Origin: Ophiura sarsii
Taxonomy: Eukaryota > Echinodermata > Ophiuroidea > Amphilepidida > Ophiuridae
Length of the DNA stretch: 64,000 nucleotides
Direction of reading: 5' to 3'
NCBI GenBank assembly: GCA_035610835.1
Contig: CM069442.1
Location: forward strand, 31,201,798-31,265,797
This document shows, piece after piece, positions 35,330 through 47,860 of this stretch. The translations under genes and the position numbers were made by a program. The first letter of the stretch is position 1; every line of letters begins with the position of its first letter. The notes under the pieces were generated by a model, which saw only the letters and a program-made list of their open reading frames with translations, was not told where the DNA came from and searched no databases.

Positions 35330-35461
35330 TAATTAGCCTGTGTTCCGCAGCGTGACGTTTCGTTGACCACTAAACTTAATTGACAAGTGTTTTTTCATCC
35401 TTATTAGCCGACAATTCATTGAGGCCCTCAATGCTCATTCATGTTCAAGGTAATGGCTATA
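35330..35461. repeat. Partial paralogue of a B-unit segment
   Basis: 'actaaacttaattgacaagt' and 'ttattagccgacaattca' match 40735-40800 and 52355-52410. The match ends at 'aatggctatatacaggg', where a transposon-like end begins. Confidence 0.55.
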
Positions 35462-35463
35462 TA

Positions 35464-35500
35464 CAGGGTGTCTAAAAAAAACCGTGCACGTGTTTACCCA
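35464..35500. mobile_element. Single TA-flanked transposon end
   Basis: TA-CAGGGTGTCTAAAAAAA resembles the ends of the mariner-type element at 55401-56946 (CAGGATGTCTCAAAAAAG). I found no matching right end nearby, so this is either a truncated element or a solo end. Confidence 0.4.
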
Positions 35501-35744
35501 ACTTATTGACCACGACCTTGAATTTGGTGTAACAATTGTATACATATTGATAGACAGACTACATGCTTAGCTTTTATATGCCGTTTATTTCATCTAATTT
35601 GGTTTGGTCAATCCTTAGATATGATCAATTAAAAAGCTACCTAAAATTGACGTTGTGCCACTTTTACAGAAAGCATGCTTAAGACTAAGCATTAAAACCC
35701 CAAACCCTCGTCCGATTGATAGACAGACTGGTGATTTAACATGT

Positions 35745-36070
35745 TAATCGTAGGAAATGACTATTTTTAATTTCCTGAAACCATCATAATTCATATACCG
35801 CAGCAGTAATGAGATATGGCGATTGCGCGTAGAATGAATGTCACGGACGTGTTCATGGCGTGATGTATTTGAGTTGTGTGGGGGCCCTGTGTGTGAGATA
35901 ATCCAGGAGAAAATGAGCAGGTGAATCTCTATGGAAAGGGCGAAATAGTCTAGACAGCCTATACAATCAGTAAATGTATTGACCAGAAAATTATTCAATA
36001 GAGGTGCTGATGCATTTCATATACTCAGTAGTGACTTTCAAATAAAAGGTAAAGCTAAGCCGGTATTGTC
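35745..36070. repeat. Diverged paralogue of A-unit segment M5
   Basis: Shares 'aatgtcacggacgtgtt', 'gcgtgatgtatttga', 'gggggccctgt' and 'ggtaaagct' in order with 18075-18260 and 24490-24720. Confidence 0.55.
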
Positions 36071-36173
36071 TGTTGAAGCTATGTGTGTCTCGGATTAACA
36101 TCGATCATATGGAAGCATCATAAAAGACCACGTAGCCTCTAGCGCTGTCATGAAATAACCCCTGCACAATATA

Positions 36174-36286
36174 CAAATATTTACTGTTCATGAGGGAAAT
36201 GGTGCAAAATAGCTCCCTGAGGTGACTGGAGGGCCGTGGTCCTACTATTTTGCACCACTTCTTTAATATAGAGCAGTAAATATTTG
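36174..36286. mobile_element. Small foldback element
   Basis: 'caaatatttactg' and 'ggtgcaaaatag' are mirrored by 'ctattttgcacc' and 'cagtaaatatttg'. The loop holds 'tgactggagggccgtgg'. Confidence 0.55.
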
Positions 36287-37076
36287 TTTTATATGGCCAT
36301 GTGTTTTGAACTGACCACCCAAAAAGGGTGGTGGCGTTGCATTTTTGGTGGGTGACGAATCATCCATCTCTCTCTATTAACTGAACAACTAAATGTGGTA
36401 GAGCTATCATGGTTTAGGTGTCATTCGAAAGACTATTAATCTAGCTACATTGTGTGGATAAATCAGGTATTTCCATAACTGTACAATCTCTATGGGGAAT
36501 ATAGAAAATGGTCCCAATTCTGCGTTCAATTTACAATAACTCCTCATCCCTGTATGGTACAAACATGATTTTGCTCTCATTTTATAGATTGTTTTATATT
36601 CTATAAGATTCTGTTTCAACAAACGTGTCCACTATTATGTAACAATTGTAATCATGAATTGATTGCATTGTCCTTGGCCTTTTTCCTATTCGCTACACAG
36701 TGAACTTACCCTAATTCATCAATTTTACATACATGACTGTAACAAACAAAGTATTCAACCGATGATAGCAAAATTATACATTTTTCGAAAGCTCTCAAAT
36801 AGGGGAATTCAAAAATGGCGTTTAAATTAGGATAGAGTGCATACCCAAATAAATATATTTGTAAACTCTAATAAATATGAAATATAAACGTTTGTGCTCA
36901 TTAATTTCCCGATATAGTATATTTTAACTATGTATTATCGACCATTAGTTAGTTTCGTAATTTTAATACATCCCCAAAATATTAACCTCATTTTCTAAAA
37001 AAAAATGTTTCTAACACTTCAATTTGTTTGCATACAAGATGAACTTCATCTACGCCTATCTACCATTGATTTCACC
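36287..37076. other. Non-coding stretch, nothing recognised
   Basis: AT-rich. The last part (from about 37037) begins to resemble 18785-18840 of A1. Confidence 0.35.
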
Positions 37077-37558
37077 AACGTAACCCCTTTAATTCCGGAA
37101 TACGATATTACCAATGAAGAAATGAGGGAACTTGAAGCTCCGTGCAGCTCTCTAGTTTCTTAGAAAGTGATCTATATGGGGGATGCCTTCAAGACTCAAT
37201 TGCTAATTATACATTCGCTACTCGCGAGCCATAACCATGTATTTCAATCGTACAGATCTGAGGAGTGTCAGATACTAAGACTATCTCGAATTGAAATAGT
37301 GAGTGAAGAATATCATTTTGGAATATTTGGCAATCCAGTGCAAGGCTTTGAAAATGTCGTTTGTAAAATAGCTTTTTGTGTATTAGATACAAAGATTTTC
37401 AAAGAACTATCTGCCAACAGATCGAAATAGTCATCGAGTTCTATTAAGACTGTCCCGCCACTCTAAAAAAGTTTTAAAAAAAGTTGCATTCTTTGGTATT
37501 CCGGTGCAAAAATAATAGACCGCCCAAAACATTGAGGTGAAGGGTAAGCAAAACTTGC

Positions 37559-37815
37559 CTAACACTTTCCACGCGGCAGGAATCTGCAGACGACATTTCA
37601 AAAGTTCACAAAATGTTTCAAAGATTGTCAACAAATTTGAATTTGATTATAGTACCATATCTGGAATCACCATGTGAAATGCATTGAAAATGGTACAAAT
37701 ATGCCTAGTATTTGTTTCAGTAAATCTTGAGATAGACTTTGAAAGTTGGGAAAGGTTTCTGAAAAATCTGTTTTGTATATATGGTAACATAAAATCCATG
37801 TGTAGAAAGTGTTAA
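37559..37815. mobile_element. R-type MITE in B1
   Basis: CTAA-CACTTTCCACGCGGCAGG at the left and GTAGAAAGTG-TTAA at the right. B2 lacks it near 48180 ('ggttaaggacattgaac'). Confidence 0.65.
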
Positions 37816-38093
37816 GCCTAAAACAATATGAAGAATTTAGCACTGCTAAGCCTGATAATGTGCCGATAACACGTACTCCTCATTCATGGCATATATCCAT
37901 TCCCGTTCGAAGTGTCCGAATCGGACCAAGCTTTGATAAGTTGAGATGGACCAAACTTTGAGATAATATATCGACTAATTGATAACGGAAAAGTTGTTAT
38001 GATTACGTATTCGTCTTTTAGAATGACTATCACGTGTTAGAGGCATTGGTAAAATTTGGTTTCTTACTCTAATATAGAAATTCATTCAAGCTA

Positions 38094-38748
38094 CACTACT
38101 AAAATGTTGAGCAAAATATGCTTAATTGCGTTTAATCATCTGTTTGGTAAATGGTTGATTAAATTTTATTCAACATATATAGAAATGTAGGTGTTAAAAC
38201 TAAAAAGTAAAAACTACCCAAAGTTGAGCAAAAAAATTAGTGGGGAAACCTCCGCTCAAAAATCATTTTGTTTCTAAAATATTGCGTTAATTGTTTCAAT
38301 TGGGCAACAGTTGAGTATTTTTGTCAGGCAATCACGCAACCTATGTTAAGATTTACTCATGTGGTTTTCATTGATTAACTGTTTGATTTGATATAATTTG
38401 AGTCCTACGACCCTGGATAACCCAATAAGCTTATTAGCTTATTTCCATTGGAGTCCGTTAGATGTGTGAACAGATACAGACCGGGATGATCCCCTACTCT
38501 TTACGAAAGAGTCTGTAACCTTTTAACGTGCTTGGGTATTGCTCTTCCGATGCACGGGACCACCATTTATACGTGACTTCCGAACCACTGTTTTTTGCTG
38601 CCGTTAGGAAATCGTCAGAATCATTTCGCTTCATTTACCAGGCTACCAAACTGTTCCTCGACTCTAATGGAGAAATATTCCACTTCAGCAACTATTGCAT
38701 GAGCATTGTGGAAAGCTGATGCAATATACGCACATGTGAATTTTAGTG
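38094..38748. mobile_element. TA-flanked element in B1
   Basis: B2 reads 'attcaagctaaatcaac'. B1 carries the insert between TA (38092-38093) and TA (38749-38750). The ends CACTACTAAAAT and ATTTTAGTG are short inverted repeats. The interior has 'ccctactctttacg', 'cgatgcacgggacc' and 'acgtgacttccgaa', a motif series I recall from marine-animal repeats; function unknown. A 63-codon frame (38528-38719) lies within it. Confidence 0.7.
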
Positions 38749-39214
38749 TAATCAATGTCAACAAAAACTCTCCAGACTACACTTTGTTTGTACTTCAAAA
38801 ACCAGTCAAATCATTCTTCGATGCAACATCTTATAGAAGTGTCGTTTGAAACATATAAAATGTCTTTCTGCGTATGTAGAAAATCAATTTAAGACCCTCG
38901 AGAACTGCTAAGTTCGTTAACATGTCCATGGCATTATCCAACCGGAGGAATGACCGTCTAAAGCATTAGATCATTGCGTTAACATAATGGTAAATGCTGC
39001 CTATCTAATAGTATTATGATTTGTTAATTACAAGACATACTCCTTATAATACCCAATTAAAATACAGCTTCTACAATATTCAACTCCACTCTTCATCAGG
39101 GATACAATTATTCTAACAATGTATCTGATTGGTGCACTAAATTATATATCCATCTTTTTGACCACTCGGCAGGTAGTTCTCAGGGGGTTAACACTGAGTA
39201 GCTCATGTTTACTT

Positions 39215-39380
39215 TCTAAGTAGGTTTTGAGATGGACAAATAAGATCTGATTTGACCGCACTATAAAAACCTACTTCCAGTGGATAATGTTACAGAACAA
39301 CTCCGAAGGTGAAGGTTTTCTACTTCAAGATATTTGAAGCATCCTAGCATAGCTACTTGAGTAATAGTGCAAGACTGGCT
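39215..39380. repeat. Dispersed repeat module M4, copy 3
   Basis: Shares 'taagtaggttttgagatgg' and 'aaataagatctgatttga' with its B2 partner (49350-49510) and the older copies. Confidence 0.75.
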
Positions 39381-39487
39381 TATGGCATGGCTTCATCTAT
39401 AGTTTGATCTATGTTATTTGAAAACGATTTCAAAGCATTGCTTACGTATTGTATTGGCTTAAATAAAGATACACCAAAATATAAATT

Positions 39488-39583
39488 GATAAGTTAGACT
39501 AATACTGGAACTTACTTTTTACAAACGCTACGTTGCGTGTGAAACCATCACACTTCATCAGGCAACTGACCCGTCTGCGAGGT
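39488..39583 (-). mobile_element. Retroelement-like 3' tail, minus orientation
   Basis: Reverse complement of 49786-49865. It contains the 'cctgatgaag..atggtttcacacgcaacgt' type of tail seen at the ends of many retroelements (LINE or Penelope-like). At the equivalent place in B2 the tail is in the opposite orientation. Confidence 0.45.
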
Positions 39584-39658
39584 TCATTACACGTGGAAAA
39601 TGCCCGGGGAAAATGCCCGTTGTAGATTGGTGATACACATGCGCTGAAATATGATTTA

Positions 39659-39841
39659 TTGCCTTAAAAATGCCGAAACCCATGAGCTGGTCGATCCACT
39701 CGCTTCGCACACTCCGCTCACAAGGATACAACATTCCCCCCCCTCCCCCATCAAAACAATCCTGGATACGCCAGTGCCGCGGATAGTCAATGAAATTTAT
39801 TTTCAAGCCCCCCGGGTAAAAAAATCCTGCGCACGCCTATG
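39659..39841. mobile_element. 183-bp insertion with TTTA duplication
   Basis: B2 reads 'gatttaatccc'. B1 carries the insert between TTTA (39655-39658) and TTTA (39842-39845). It has no clear terminal inverted repeats. The minus strand begins 'cataggcgtgcgcagg' and the interior contains a C-rich run. I cannot classify it. Confidence 0.65.
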
Positions 39842-40059
39842 TTTAATCCCTAATAAAATCATATCGGACAGGCGGTGTTAAATGGTGCTAAGTTTGAATT
39901 AGCTTTAGTTTTATAAAACGATTCTCCCGCCACAGATTTGTTTTGTCCAACCATGTAAATCATTTGAACACGAAAAAGTGTCTCATAATCCTAACCCCGG
40001 AAAGCATACACGTTGTTAAAATGTTGCAATTTAACTGCAAAAATATGGTATTAATTATC

Positions 40060-40345
40060 CGTTGTTCTACAAACCTGGATGTGTCTTGGCAAAAATCTAT
40101 TGACATGATTGATGTTCTATATAAATATTGTGCCAATGACCTTATGTTTATGATGACCGACGCTGTGGGCATATTAAGTAGTTTTGATAATTTCAAAGTA
40201 CATAAGCGTACCCCGCACTCAATTTCAATAATGATGGATACGGCCTGGCGGCCGGCCTCAATAAATGAGAAAACTTTCATCCTTATTCTTCCATCGAATC
40301 AACTTTCGTTTCCTCCAACGTGTAAAACTCTCGCAGACTCAAAAT
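40060..40345. repeat. Module M7 in B1
   Basis: Best-preserved copies are here and at 51045-51330. Older copies are at 30705-30815 and 13370-13600. Confidence 0.7.
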
Positions 40346-41026
40346 GAATTGCAGCTCAGATTGAAATGTAGCCCAGATTGAATTGATTTCCTAACGTATC
40401 CTTTATACGAACTCCCTTTTGAAAATGATGGCAGTTCAACTGTTCATTGTAACAAGCAAAAGTAGTGGCTAAATAACTTTTTCAATTCACTTCAGGTATA
40501 CCTGTATATTGTGTGCCAGTCTACATAATAATACCACAGTATAAGAAAGTATAAGACATTCTAATACAGCACAGAATCTGTTCGGAGAAGAAGTAGAATG
40601 AACGAATCTTTGCCAAAACAAAATGAAAATTGGCCCCTCCCCGTCCCTTCCGGTCCAATAACGTTCAACTTATTAAGTAACTCAATAGACCAATTAATCT
40701 GTACTTGGAAGTTTGACAACGTTTCATTGACTACTAAACTTAATTGACAAGTGTTTTTCATTCTTATTAGCCGACGATTCACTGAGGCCCTTAACGCTCA
40801 TCGACGTTCAGGGCAATCATGGCAATGGCTGGATATGGAATATGCTACATGAGCTCAATTTAATCAGCACAATACGGGTATAGAACTCAAGCCATTTTGT
40901 AAAATGTATATTATGAGATCAACAAATTCTCAATAGTCGCATTGTATTAATGTGAACAATTCAAGTAGGCATTTGCCTTTGATGGTTTCAGGCTTCGGTG
41001 ATTGCACTTAACGGGAACAGGCCGAG

Positions 41027-41717
41027 TCTTCACCGGCGACAGGTAGCAGCAGCCACGGTCTTGTACAAAATGCATACCTTCACCGGCGACAGGTAGCAGC
41101 AGCCACGGTCTTGTACAAAATGCATACCAACCACTGCCCACAAGATTTAGCAGCACTGCTCCCCACACCATATGTTCATCGTCGTGCTACGCGCGCAAGT
41201 GTTGCAATGCCAGATCATGCCCTTTCACTGCCGCCTGCCAGAACTTGCTGCTTAGACAGAAGTTTCATCCATACAGCTGTTCCACTGTGGAACAGTCTTC
41301 CAGTCAATGTTGTTGGCAACATCCAAGAGGAAGGACTACAATCGTTTAAATGTCGTGTTTTAAACAGACACTTTCTCTACAACTCTTCAGAGTATGTTGG
41401 CTAAGCTCTCTCGATGTATCAATGACCTCCAGATATTATTTTCGTCTTATTTTTTGATGTTACCGTACTCTCTATGTTTGGGTGTTTATCCTATTCCTGT
41501 CCCACGCCACTTTCATTGGCTTTTTTACTCGCCCAATTGTGTTTACTTGTATTTTTGATTATTTTCTGAGTTGCAGTGAACCAATTGATTGGCCCATCAG
41601 AGCTCTCTGTTGAGAGTTACCCGTTTGATTTGTAATCACTCAGTTCATTAACATTGTTAATGTCTGTTGGGCTATTGTTCACATTTGCTCTTTATATACC
41701 AAAAAAAGAAAAAAAAA
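41027..41717 (+). mobile_element. 5'-truncated non-LTR retrotransposon in B1
   Basis: Absent from B2, which reads 'gaatagcccgaaccatctc'. It begins with an exact 50-bp tandem duplication (41028-41077 and 41078-41127). It contains the C-terminal coding end described next, an A/T-rich 3' region and ends in 'accaaaaaaagaaaaaaaa'. No clear target duplication, but the A-rich 3' end and 5' truncation are typical of LINE insertion. Confidence 0.8.
41102..41404 (+). pseudogene. LINE ORF2 C-terminal fragment (CR1/L2/Jockey-like)
   Basis: The frame includes VLYKMHTNHCPQDLAALLP, then LSLPPARTCCLDRSFIHTAV and PLWNSLPVNV, then LQSFKCRVL near the end. The pattern 'R-T-x-x-L-x-R-S-F-I-x-x-A-V-x-L/I-W-N-S-L-P' followed by 'S-F-K' is characteristic of the C-terminal end of CR1/L2/Jockey-type ORF2 proteins. 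The reverse transcriptase core is absent through 5' truncation. The frame ends at 41404 with a normal stop. Confidence 0.8.
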
Positions 41718-43411
41718 TCTCTATCGCAATAATAACCCTACCCTCATGGGGTGTGTAGCAATGAAGCTAACAGGGGGAAACACGAGATAAATAAGGACAG
41801 AACAAATGGTAATCATGCATCACGCTACGCCGGGGGTTGCGCTCCCTAAATTAAATTTTCGGAGCCTATTATGTACCTTTGCGTTATTGCGCAATCCTGG
41901 AAAATGAGGACGCGGTGCTTCTGTTGGATTTTGTTAGATTTAGCAGGGTTAGGGTTATGCATTGGTATAACCGTTAGACGGGTAATTGTTTGGTGTAAAT
42001 GGCAACACGTCTTAATATCGCTTGCTAAGGCGTAAGAGGCCGGGTAAACTTGTCAGAGTAATAAATACCGGATTTAGGTAGATTGTCCCTCTTCGTGAGC
42101 TATTGAATTTGCAAACGCTGAAAAGCCTCAGCCTGTTCACAGTAATAACTATTCTGCATTAAACAAGCATCATTAGCTATTCATTCAGAGAATTTTGAAA
42201 TTATGATCGCAAATCTGTTCATACACAATATAAAAAAGCTCGTTTCCCAATATTTCTCCATATCTGTCCATGTGTAATGGATGTTACATATTTATGTAAA
42301 CCGGATTCCTAAAAAGCGACTGGATCAAGATCGATGTGGGGGATCATTGAAGTAAAACGATTCTGTAGCCTACGATAACCATGAATTAGAAAATGTTCTA
42401 ATGTGTTCTTCTTACCTAACATGTTTTCCATTTTTTTACATATGCAACCGATACTGTCTTATATTTCCTATACTATTACACGTGTTCTTATGATTCACTT
42501 AGTCAATATTAAGACATATTTACAAAAATCAACAACCACAAAAACATACACTTACCGAATTCAGGATAAAAAACCGATATGCATAACAAACATGAAGGTG
42601 CTATTTCCAGGTAATAAGTAAAATCCAACTTAGTGGCCTGTGTTCCACCGATAGTCTTTTGATTTCCCTTTTCAAAGAGTTGTGTGGCACCGCAGTGGAA
42701 ACGTTGATATTACCTCTCGCGAGCTACTGACATACTCATGGTACATAGCCCGTGGTTGTAGCTTGCGACGAGAGAGAATGTATTGACTTTCTAAATCAAC
42801 CGGGTCCCCTATCATTGCTTAGCAATCAGACGACACTCTCTTCGTTGCGACACCCGTGATTTAATCGCGCAGGAACCCCCGGCGGCTGTATGTTGCGCCC
42901 TCTCGCTTTTCATGCTTTAAACCTCGCTTGTGATAGGAGAATGACACGACTGCATTTGAATGCACTTTATTCATTTTATCCATGGTGAATGAGCGTTTGT
43001 AAACCTAGTTTGAAGCGATTTTGAATACGCAGAGACAGGAACGATGGATATTTGAAATGTATTACATAGTTTCTCACGGGATATAAACGACTGCTACCCC
43101 CACCCCTCCTTTTTTGGCGAATCCTTGCTACGTGGGTTTGACATCGATATCAGTACTGTACACATTATAACATTATCTTCCTCCCCTCTCTCCCCTCTTT
43201 TTTTATTTTTCCCCCTGTGGACCCGTGAAAAGATGACTCCTGAGTGAATGCATATTGTAAAACTACAAAGCATGAAATCTTGTCAATCTTAACCAACGAA
43301 GATTACAAATAGCGCTCGAGGTCTTTCGATTTTGTCGATTACGTTCACAATCATTCAACAATGTCCATAACGTTCCTGTGGAAGATTGAGTATCGTGTGA
43401 CCATAACCATT

Positions 43412-44090
43412 TTATTCTCGGAAGTGTTTTCACCAAGCAAAATGGGGCACGTTTATTGTTTGATGCATGTCACAGTTTGTTGAACTTGTTCCATTACGAG
43501 CCACTGGCGAGAAGGGTCAACTTTATTATAACATTATATACACAGACGTCGCCCATAAGTAAAGAAAACTATTTTGTGGTCTTATAAAATAGTTAGGAAT
43601 TTCTTATAGAAACTTTAAATAAAAAACTAATTTTTAAAAATTGATGGAGACTCTAGTTTTGATTGATACCAAATACAATTTTTTCCCCCGCGTAATCATG
43701 CATTATATTGAAAAAAAGCCCAGTGGTGCAACTACTGAGGTTCAAGTCTATCTTCTCGGACATGTTTTCACCAAGCAAAATTGGGCACGTTTATTGTTTG
43801 ATGCATATCACAGTTTGTTGGACTTGGTTCCATTACGAGCCACTGGCGAGTAGGGTCAACTTTATTATAACGTTATATAGACAGTCGGGAAAACTTTTTT
43901 TATAGTTCGGAATTTCTTATAGAAACTTTTAAAACACTCATTTTTAAAGAGTTACATTTTGATTGCTACCAAATACAATACACTGTGAAATTAGTTCTTG
44001 TTAAACAATTTATTTTGTTAATCATAAATTATATTAGCATGTGAAAGAAAGCCCATTGGTGCAACTATTGAGATTCAAGTCCATCTTGAA
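43412..44090. repeat. Local tandem duplication in B1, period ~338 bp
   Basis: The segment with 'tgttttcaccaagcaaaa', 'cacgtttattgtttgatgca' and 'ttccattacgagccactgg' occurs at 43412-43750 and again at 43751-44090. B2 has a single copy (54640-55010). The duplication therefore postdates the B1/B2 split or was lost from B2. Confidence 0.8.
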
Positions 44091-44297
44091 TTTTGCTCAT
44101 AATCTAAGATGAAAAATAAACGTAGACACATTGTCAATAATCAAAACTTAAACCGAGAACCAACCACAAATCGGTGAAAAGAAAAAAAGAAGAAAAAGAT
44201 CATGGTTTAGAGCAGTTAACGAGATGTAAAAATCGGGAAAGATATAGATGTTATCCTTGTTTTTGGATAAGCTGCCATTTTATCGGGAAAATAGGCC

Positions 44298-44621
44298 TAG
44301 GCGACGAACCCCCCTGTTTTACGGGCGGACGAACCTGTCAAGTAGGGTCGGGCGGTCGGTTTTTTTATAAACCTAAAATGTCACCAAAATCTGCAAAAAT
44401 CGGGCATTTTGTTAAAAATTGAGGAAAAAATTGTTCGATCATATTTTCTGCCAATTTGTTTGTACAAATTGGTGAAACAAATGTTTCAACAGATTTTCGG
44501 CCAAAAAACGGCTGATTTTACATGATTTGAGAAGAAGAAAAAAATCTTAAAAAAAAAATCTTAAAAAGCGCAAAAATTGGGTCGGTCGGGCCTGTAAAAC
44601 AGGCTTTTTTGTGTCGCCCTA
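44298..44621. mobile_element. Foldback element TAGGCGAC in B1
   Basis: Absent from B2 (about 55220, 'gggaatataagctggg'). The ends TAGGCGACGAA and GTGTCGCCCTA are inverted repeats, with an inner pair 'cctgttttacggg' / 'cctgtaaaacagg' and an internal stem near 44455-44475. The target duplication is not clear. Confidence 0.7.
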
Positions 44622-46350
44622 CGCTGTGTTTTAGATTTCCAGAAAGAAAAAAGACCTGTTTTATGATAATGATAATGTAGGTCAATTTGGTAAATGGTTT
44701 ATGCAATGATTTGGACGATGTTAAGCACCAATTCAATTGAATGTAGAATAGGCCGGGTGCGATTCCCCTTTGTAGTCCGTTGCGCATGGCTACATCATGG
44801 ATAACCTCTATAGTGTGAAAACACAAATTAATATGGAATGATTTAAGGTCCACATTTGCCTGTCGATTGTATATAGAAACTGTACTGGTTGGTTTACGGT
44901 CCAGATTTTTACCGTGCGGCGTAGGTATACGGCATTCATTTGTGCATCTGTGCATGTGGCGTCACAGCTTTTACTTACGTATCTTTACTATCAAGAAAGT
45001 TATTTGATTAAAATCAAGACAAAATACGATTCAAAATGGTGCGCTTGTGTTTTCAACACGCAGCCTCGAAGCGACAACTAATAAGCCGATAGCTGGATTA
45101 GTATAAACAATGATAAAGGATGTTTCCATTGATCAATACTCATATTTATATACGGAAATACCTCTTAGCGTATCCAAAATGCTCGCACTTTATCTCTTTC
45201 TTTCCGCTGTAGCATTCTTTAACCGTTCATTGTGAATAATATCTTAAATCGAAGAGATGAAATTACTGTAGGCATAATTTTAGAAATCTGTTTCAGAAAC
45301 TGCCACCATAAGCACGCACTAACTCTTCTAGGTATATTACCGCAAATCCTATGTGGCATACTGTTTGTTGTAATTTTGTTGCAATTTATATGCGGAGTAC
45401 GAAAACAAAAAGGATGTTAGGACAATTATGTTGATCCATCTAAAACATACGTCACACACTTTCATACGCAGCACAAATAAAACGATAAATTAACCATAAC
45501 TGCTTTCCCCACTGGGAAACAGCTAATGAAAAACAACTTACTAGTACACTGCTCTAACTTTTTAGTTTTTAATAAATTATGGGCCGGAAATATTTCGGTT
45601 ACGTCATGTCTGACTTGTTAGCTGAGCGGCGTCAGTCTCCCCCTGACGAGCATGGATTAAAAGAAGTGCTTCGGGTTTCATTAGAAAACACGCGATTTTT
45701 TGTTGTCTGCATACGTAAAATGATTTTCACAGCTTTTGTAAGATGTGTCTCTTATGGCCGTAACCTTTTTTTATACTCGGCCATGTACTTTCCCTGGTGA
45801 CAAGATGGATATAGCTGGGCTCGTTGAACTACATGGCTTAAAGGTCGCCTCAATACATCACGCTAATAATAATGATCTAAGCAGTTGCTCAAATACAGCA
45901 ATGCCTTATACATACCATGTAGGCATATACATGGTGATCCGAAAAGGCTTCAACGACATTTGATTCCAGCACTGTTGGAGACAGACAAGAAAAGACTAAA
46001 GACAACAACAAGCAAGTGTCGTACAATCTCAATGTTCGTGCTTTTGTAAATGTGCTAATGCCTAAATTATCAAGATAGCTCTGCTTCACCATGTTCACAG
46101 CGAAACTATAAGTCTTGTTTTGTAGATCAAGGGAAATAGTAACCCCTAGAGACACTTGATGTCCGTTGTTAAGGTGTGCGCATTAATTGCCACTCATAAA
46201 GTTTAAGTTTCTTTACTACACTAATATGATAATTTTATGGAAAAAAACAACTTCTTAGAAAAAATGCGTTATTTCTCCACCATCGGTTTAACAGTTTGAT
46301 TCCATCACTTTCCCCAAGTTTTGCATGGTGTGGGGGAGGACGGCTTACTT

Positions 46351-47702
46351 CCCATGGTAAAATATAAAGGTACCGGGTTAGTATCCGATATTTACCGGAT
46401 ACTAATCCGATACCACTTGGATACTTTTTTTGGAAGTATCCACAAGTATTCGCAAGCGGGCGCCTTTTTGGGCTATATCCCACTAGCGGATACTTTTGTG
46501 GATTATAACCCGATGATGTACCGCTGGATTATAATTTAAACTTAGTCTCAAATATCATAATCCAAAAGGTATCCACAGATCACATTACTGACACTAGGTC
46601 AGAGGTCACAATTTCAAAAAATGCAAAATGGCAGTTGGATACACATGAACATATAAATTTTAGCTGGCAAAAGAATCAAAGGATGATGATGTTTTACCAT
46701 GTTTATGACAATAAAGAAGTTTGGATATATGCTTGTGGATGACATACATTCACTGCTGTACTACAGGTAAATTACTATAAGCTATTTTTTATTTGCATAT
46801 CTAGCCTATAGAAGCTTAAACGGTATAATGTAGATTCTATAAGCTTACGTTTTGCCTATAATACACTATAGAATACCGTAAGTAAGATGGAATATATTAT
46901 TAGTATAGGCTATACCTAAATAACTTTGGTAAGGGAACCGTAACAGTGTGGGATATGTTTATAGCAATCTATGTGACAAGAACAGAAATTGCTTAATTAT
47001 TTTAAATGCATTGAGCAGTTTGAAATGTATGTGTTGCCAACACCACTGTTTGGCTGCAAAACCAAAAATGGCTACTTTTTGTGATGGGCCATGCATGGTA
47101 AGGCCTCAGTTTTTTTCAGTTGGCAACACGAGCAAATTAATAATATAGTACTCCTGATATCAGTACATCAGTGCAGTTTGGATACTGGGACAAAGCTGTT
47201 CAGGTATAATATGGCTTGTCTATAATATGTCTATTGGATGCTATGTGTGTATACCAAAATGTGCATGATCATGCGTCGCAACTATTAAGGGCTATAAAAG
47301 TATCCGCTAAAAAGCGGATGATAACCGGATACTATCCCACAAAAAAGTATCCATAAAAGTATCCGCAAAAGCCACCGGGTTATAATCCGATGGCATTTTC
47401 ACATGCAAATTAGGTATCCATAAAAGTATCCGCAGAAAGCGGACTAGTATCCGGTTATAATCCACAAAAGTATCCACAGAAAGCGGACTAGTATCCGGTT
47501 ATAATCCACAAAACGATCTACTGAATTTTCAAAACCCACCGGGTTATAACCGGATACCTAACTAATTTGCATATATAACCACCGGGTTATAACCGAATAC
47601 CAAATTAATTTGCATGTGAAAATGGTATCGGGTTATGATCCGCTGCCTTTTGCGGATTATTACCGGATTATGATCCGATACCCTGCTATATTTTCCTATG
47701 GG
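46351..47702. mobile_element. Element with GTATCC/GGATAC palindrome arrays
   Basis: The ends CCCATGGTAAAATATA and TATATTTTCCTATGGG are imperfect inverted repeats. Arrays of 'agtatccgcaaaa', 'ggttataatccg' and 'accggatact' fill 46370-46515 and 47285-47695. The middle (46540-47270) is mostly unique, with a hairpin near 46808-46870. TACTT lies near both ends but is not precisely placed, so the target duplication is unresolved. It sits between units B1 and B2. No transposase frame. Confidence 0.7.
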
Positions 47703-47719
47703 TATACTTGCAATGTTAA

Positions 47720-47860
47720 CTTAACACTTTTCACGCGGCAGTCGTCTTCAGACGGCATTCTAAAATTTCACAAAATGTTTCAAAAATGTCAACATTATTG
47801 AATGTCATTACCGTATTTGGAATCACCATGAGAAATGCATTGAAATAAGTACAAACAAAC
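47720..47860. mobile_element. R-type MITE, left half only
   Basis: TTAA-CACTTTTCACGCGGCAG begins a copy that breaks off at 'aagtacaaacaaacaacg', where unit B2 begins. Confidence 0.6.

Larger units (their letters stand above)
37077..46290. repeat. Segmental duplication unit B1
   Basis: Aligns in the same order and orientation with 47866-59575. It starts at 'acgtaaccccttttaattcc' and ends in the AT-rich stretch after 'gcgcattaattgccactc'. Insertions present only here are 37559-37815, 38094-38748, 39659-39841, 41027-41717 and 44298-44621, plus a local duplication at 43412-44090. No host coding frame is conserved between B1 and B2. Confidence 0.8.

Noticed and set aside
39943..40347. 134-codon plus-strand frame over module M7
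   Set aside because: The B2 copy (50967-51176) is broken by a frameshift and the older copies are not open; probably chance.
44518..44955. 145-codon minus-strand frame in B1
   Set aside because: It crosses the border of the 44298-44621 insertion and is not kept open in B2; no motif recognised.
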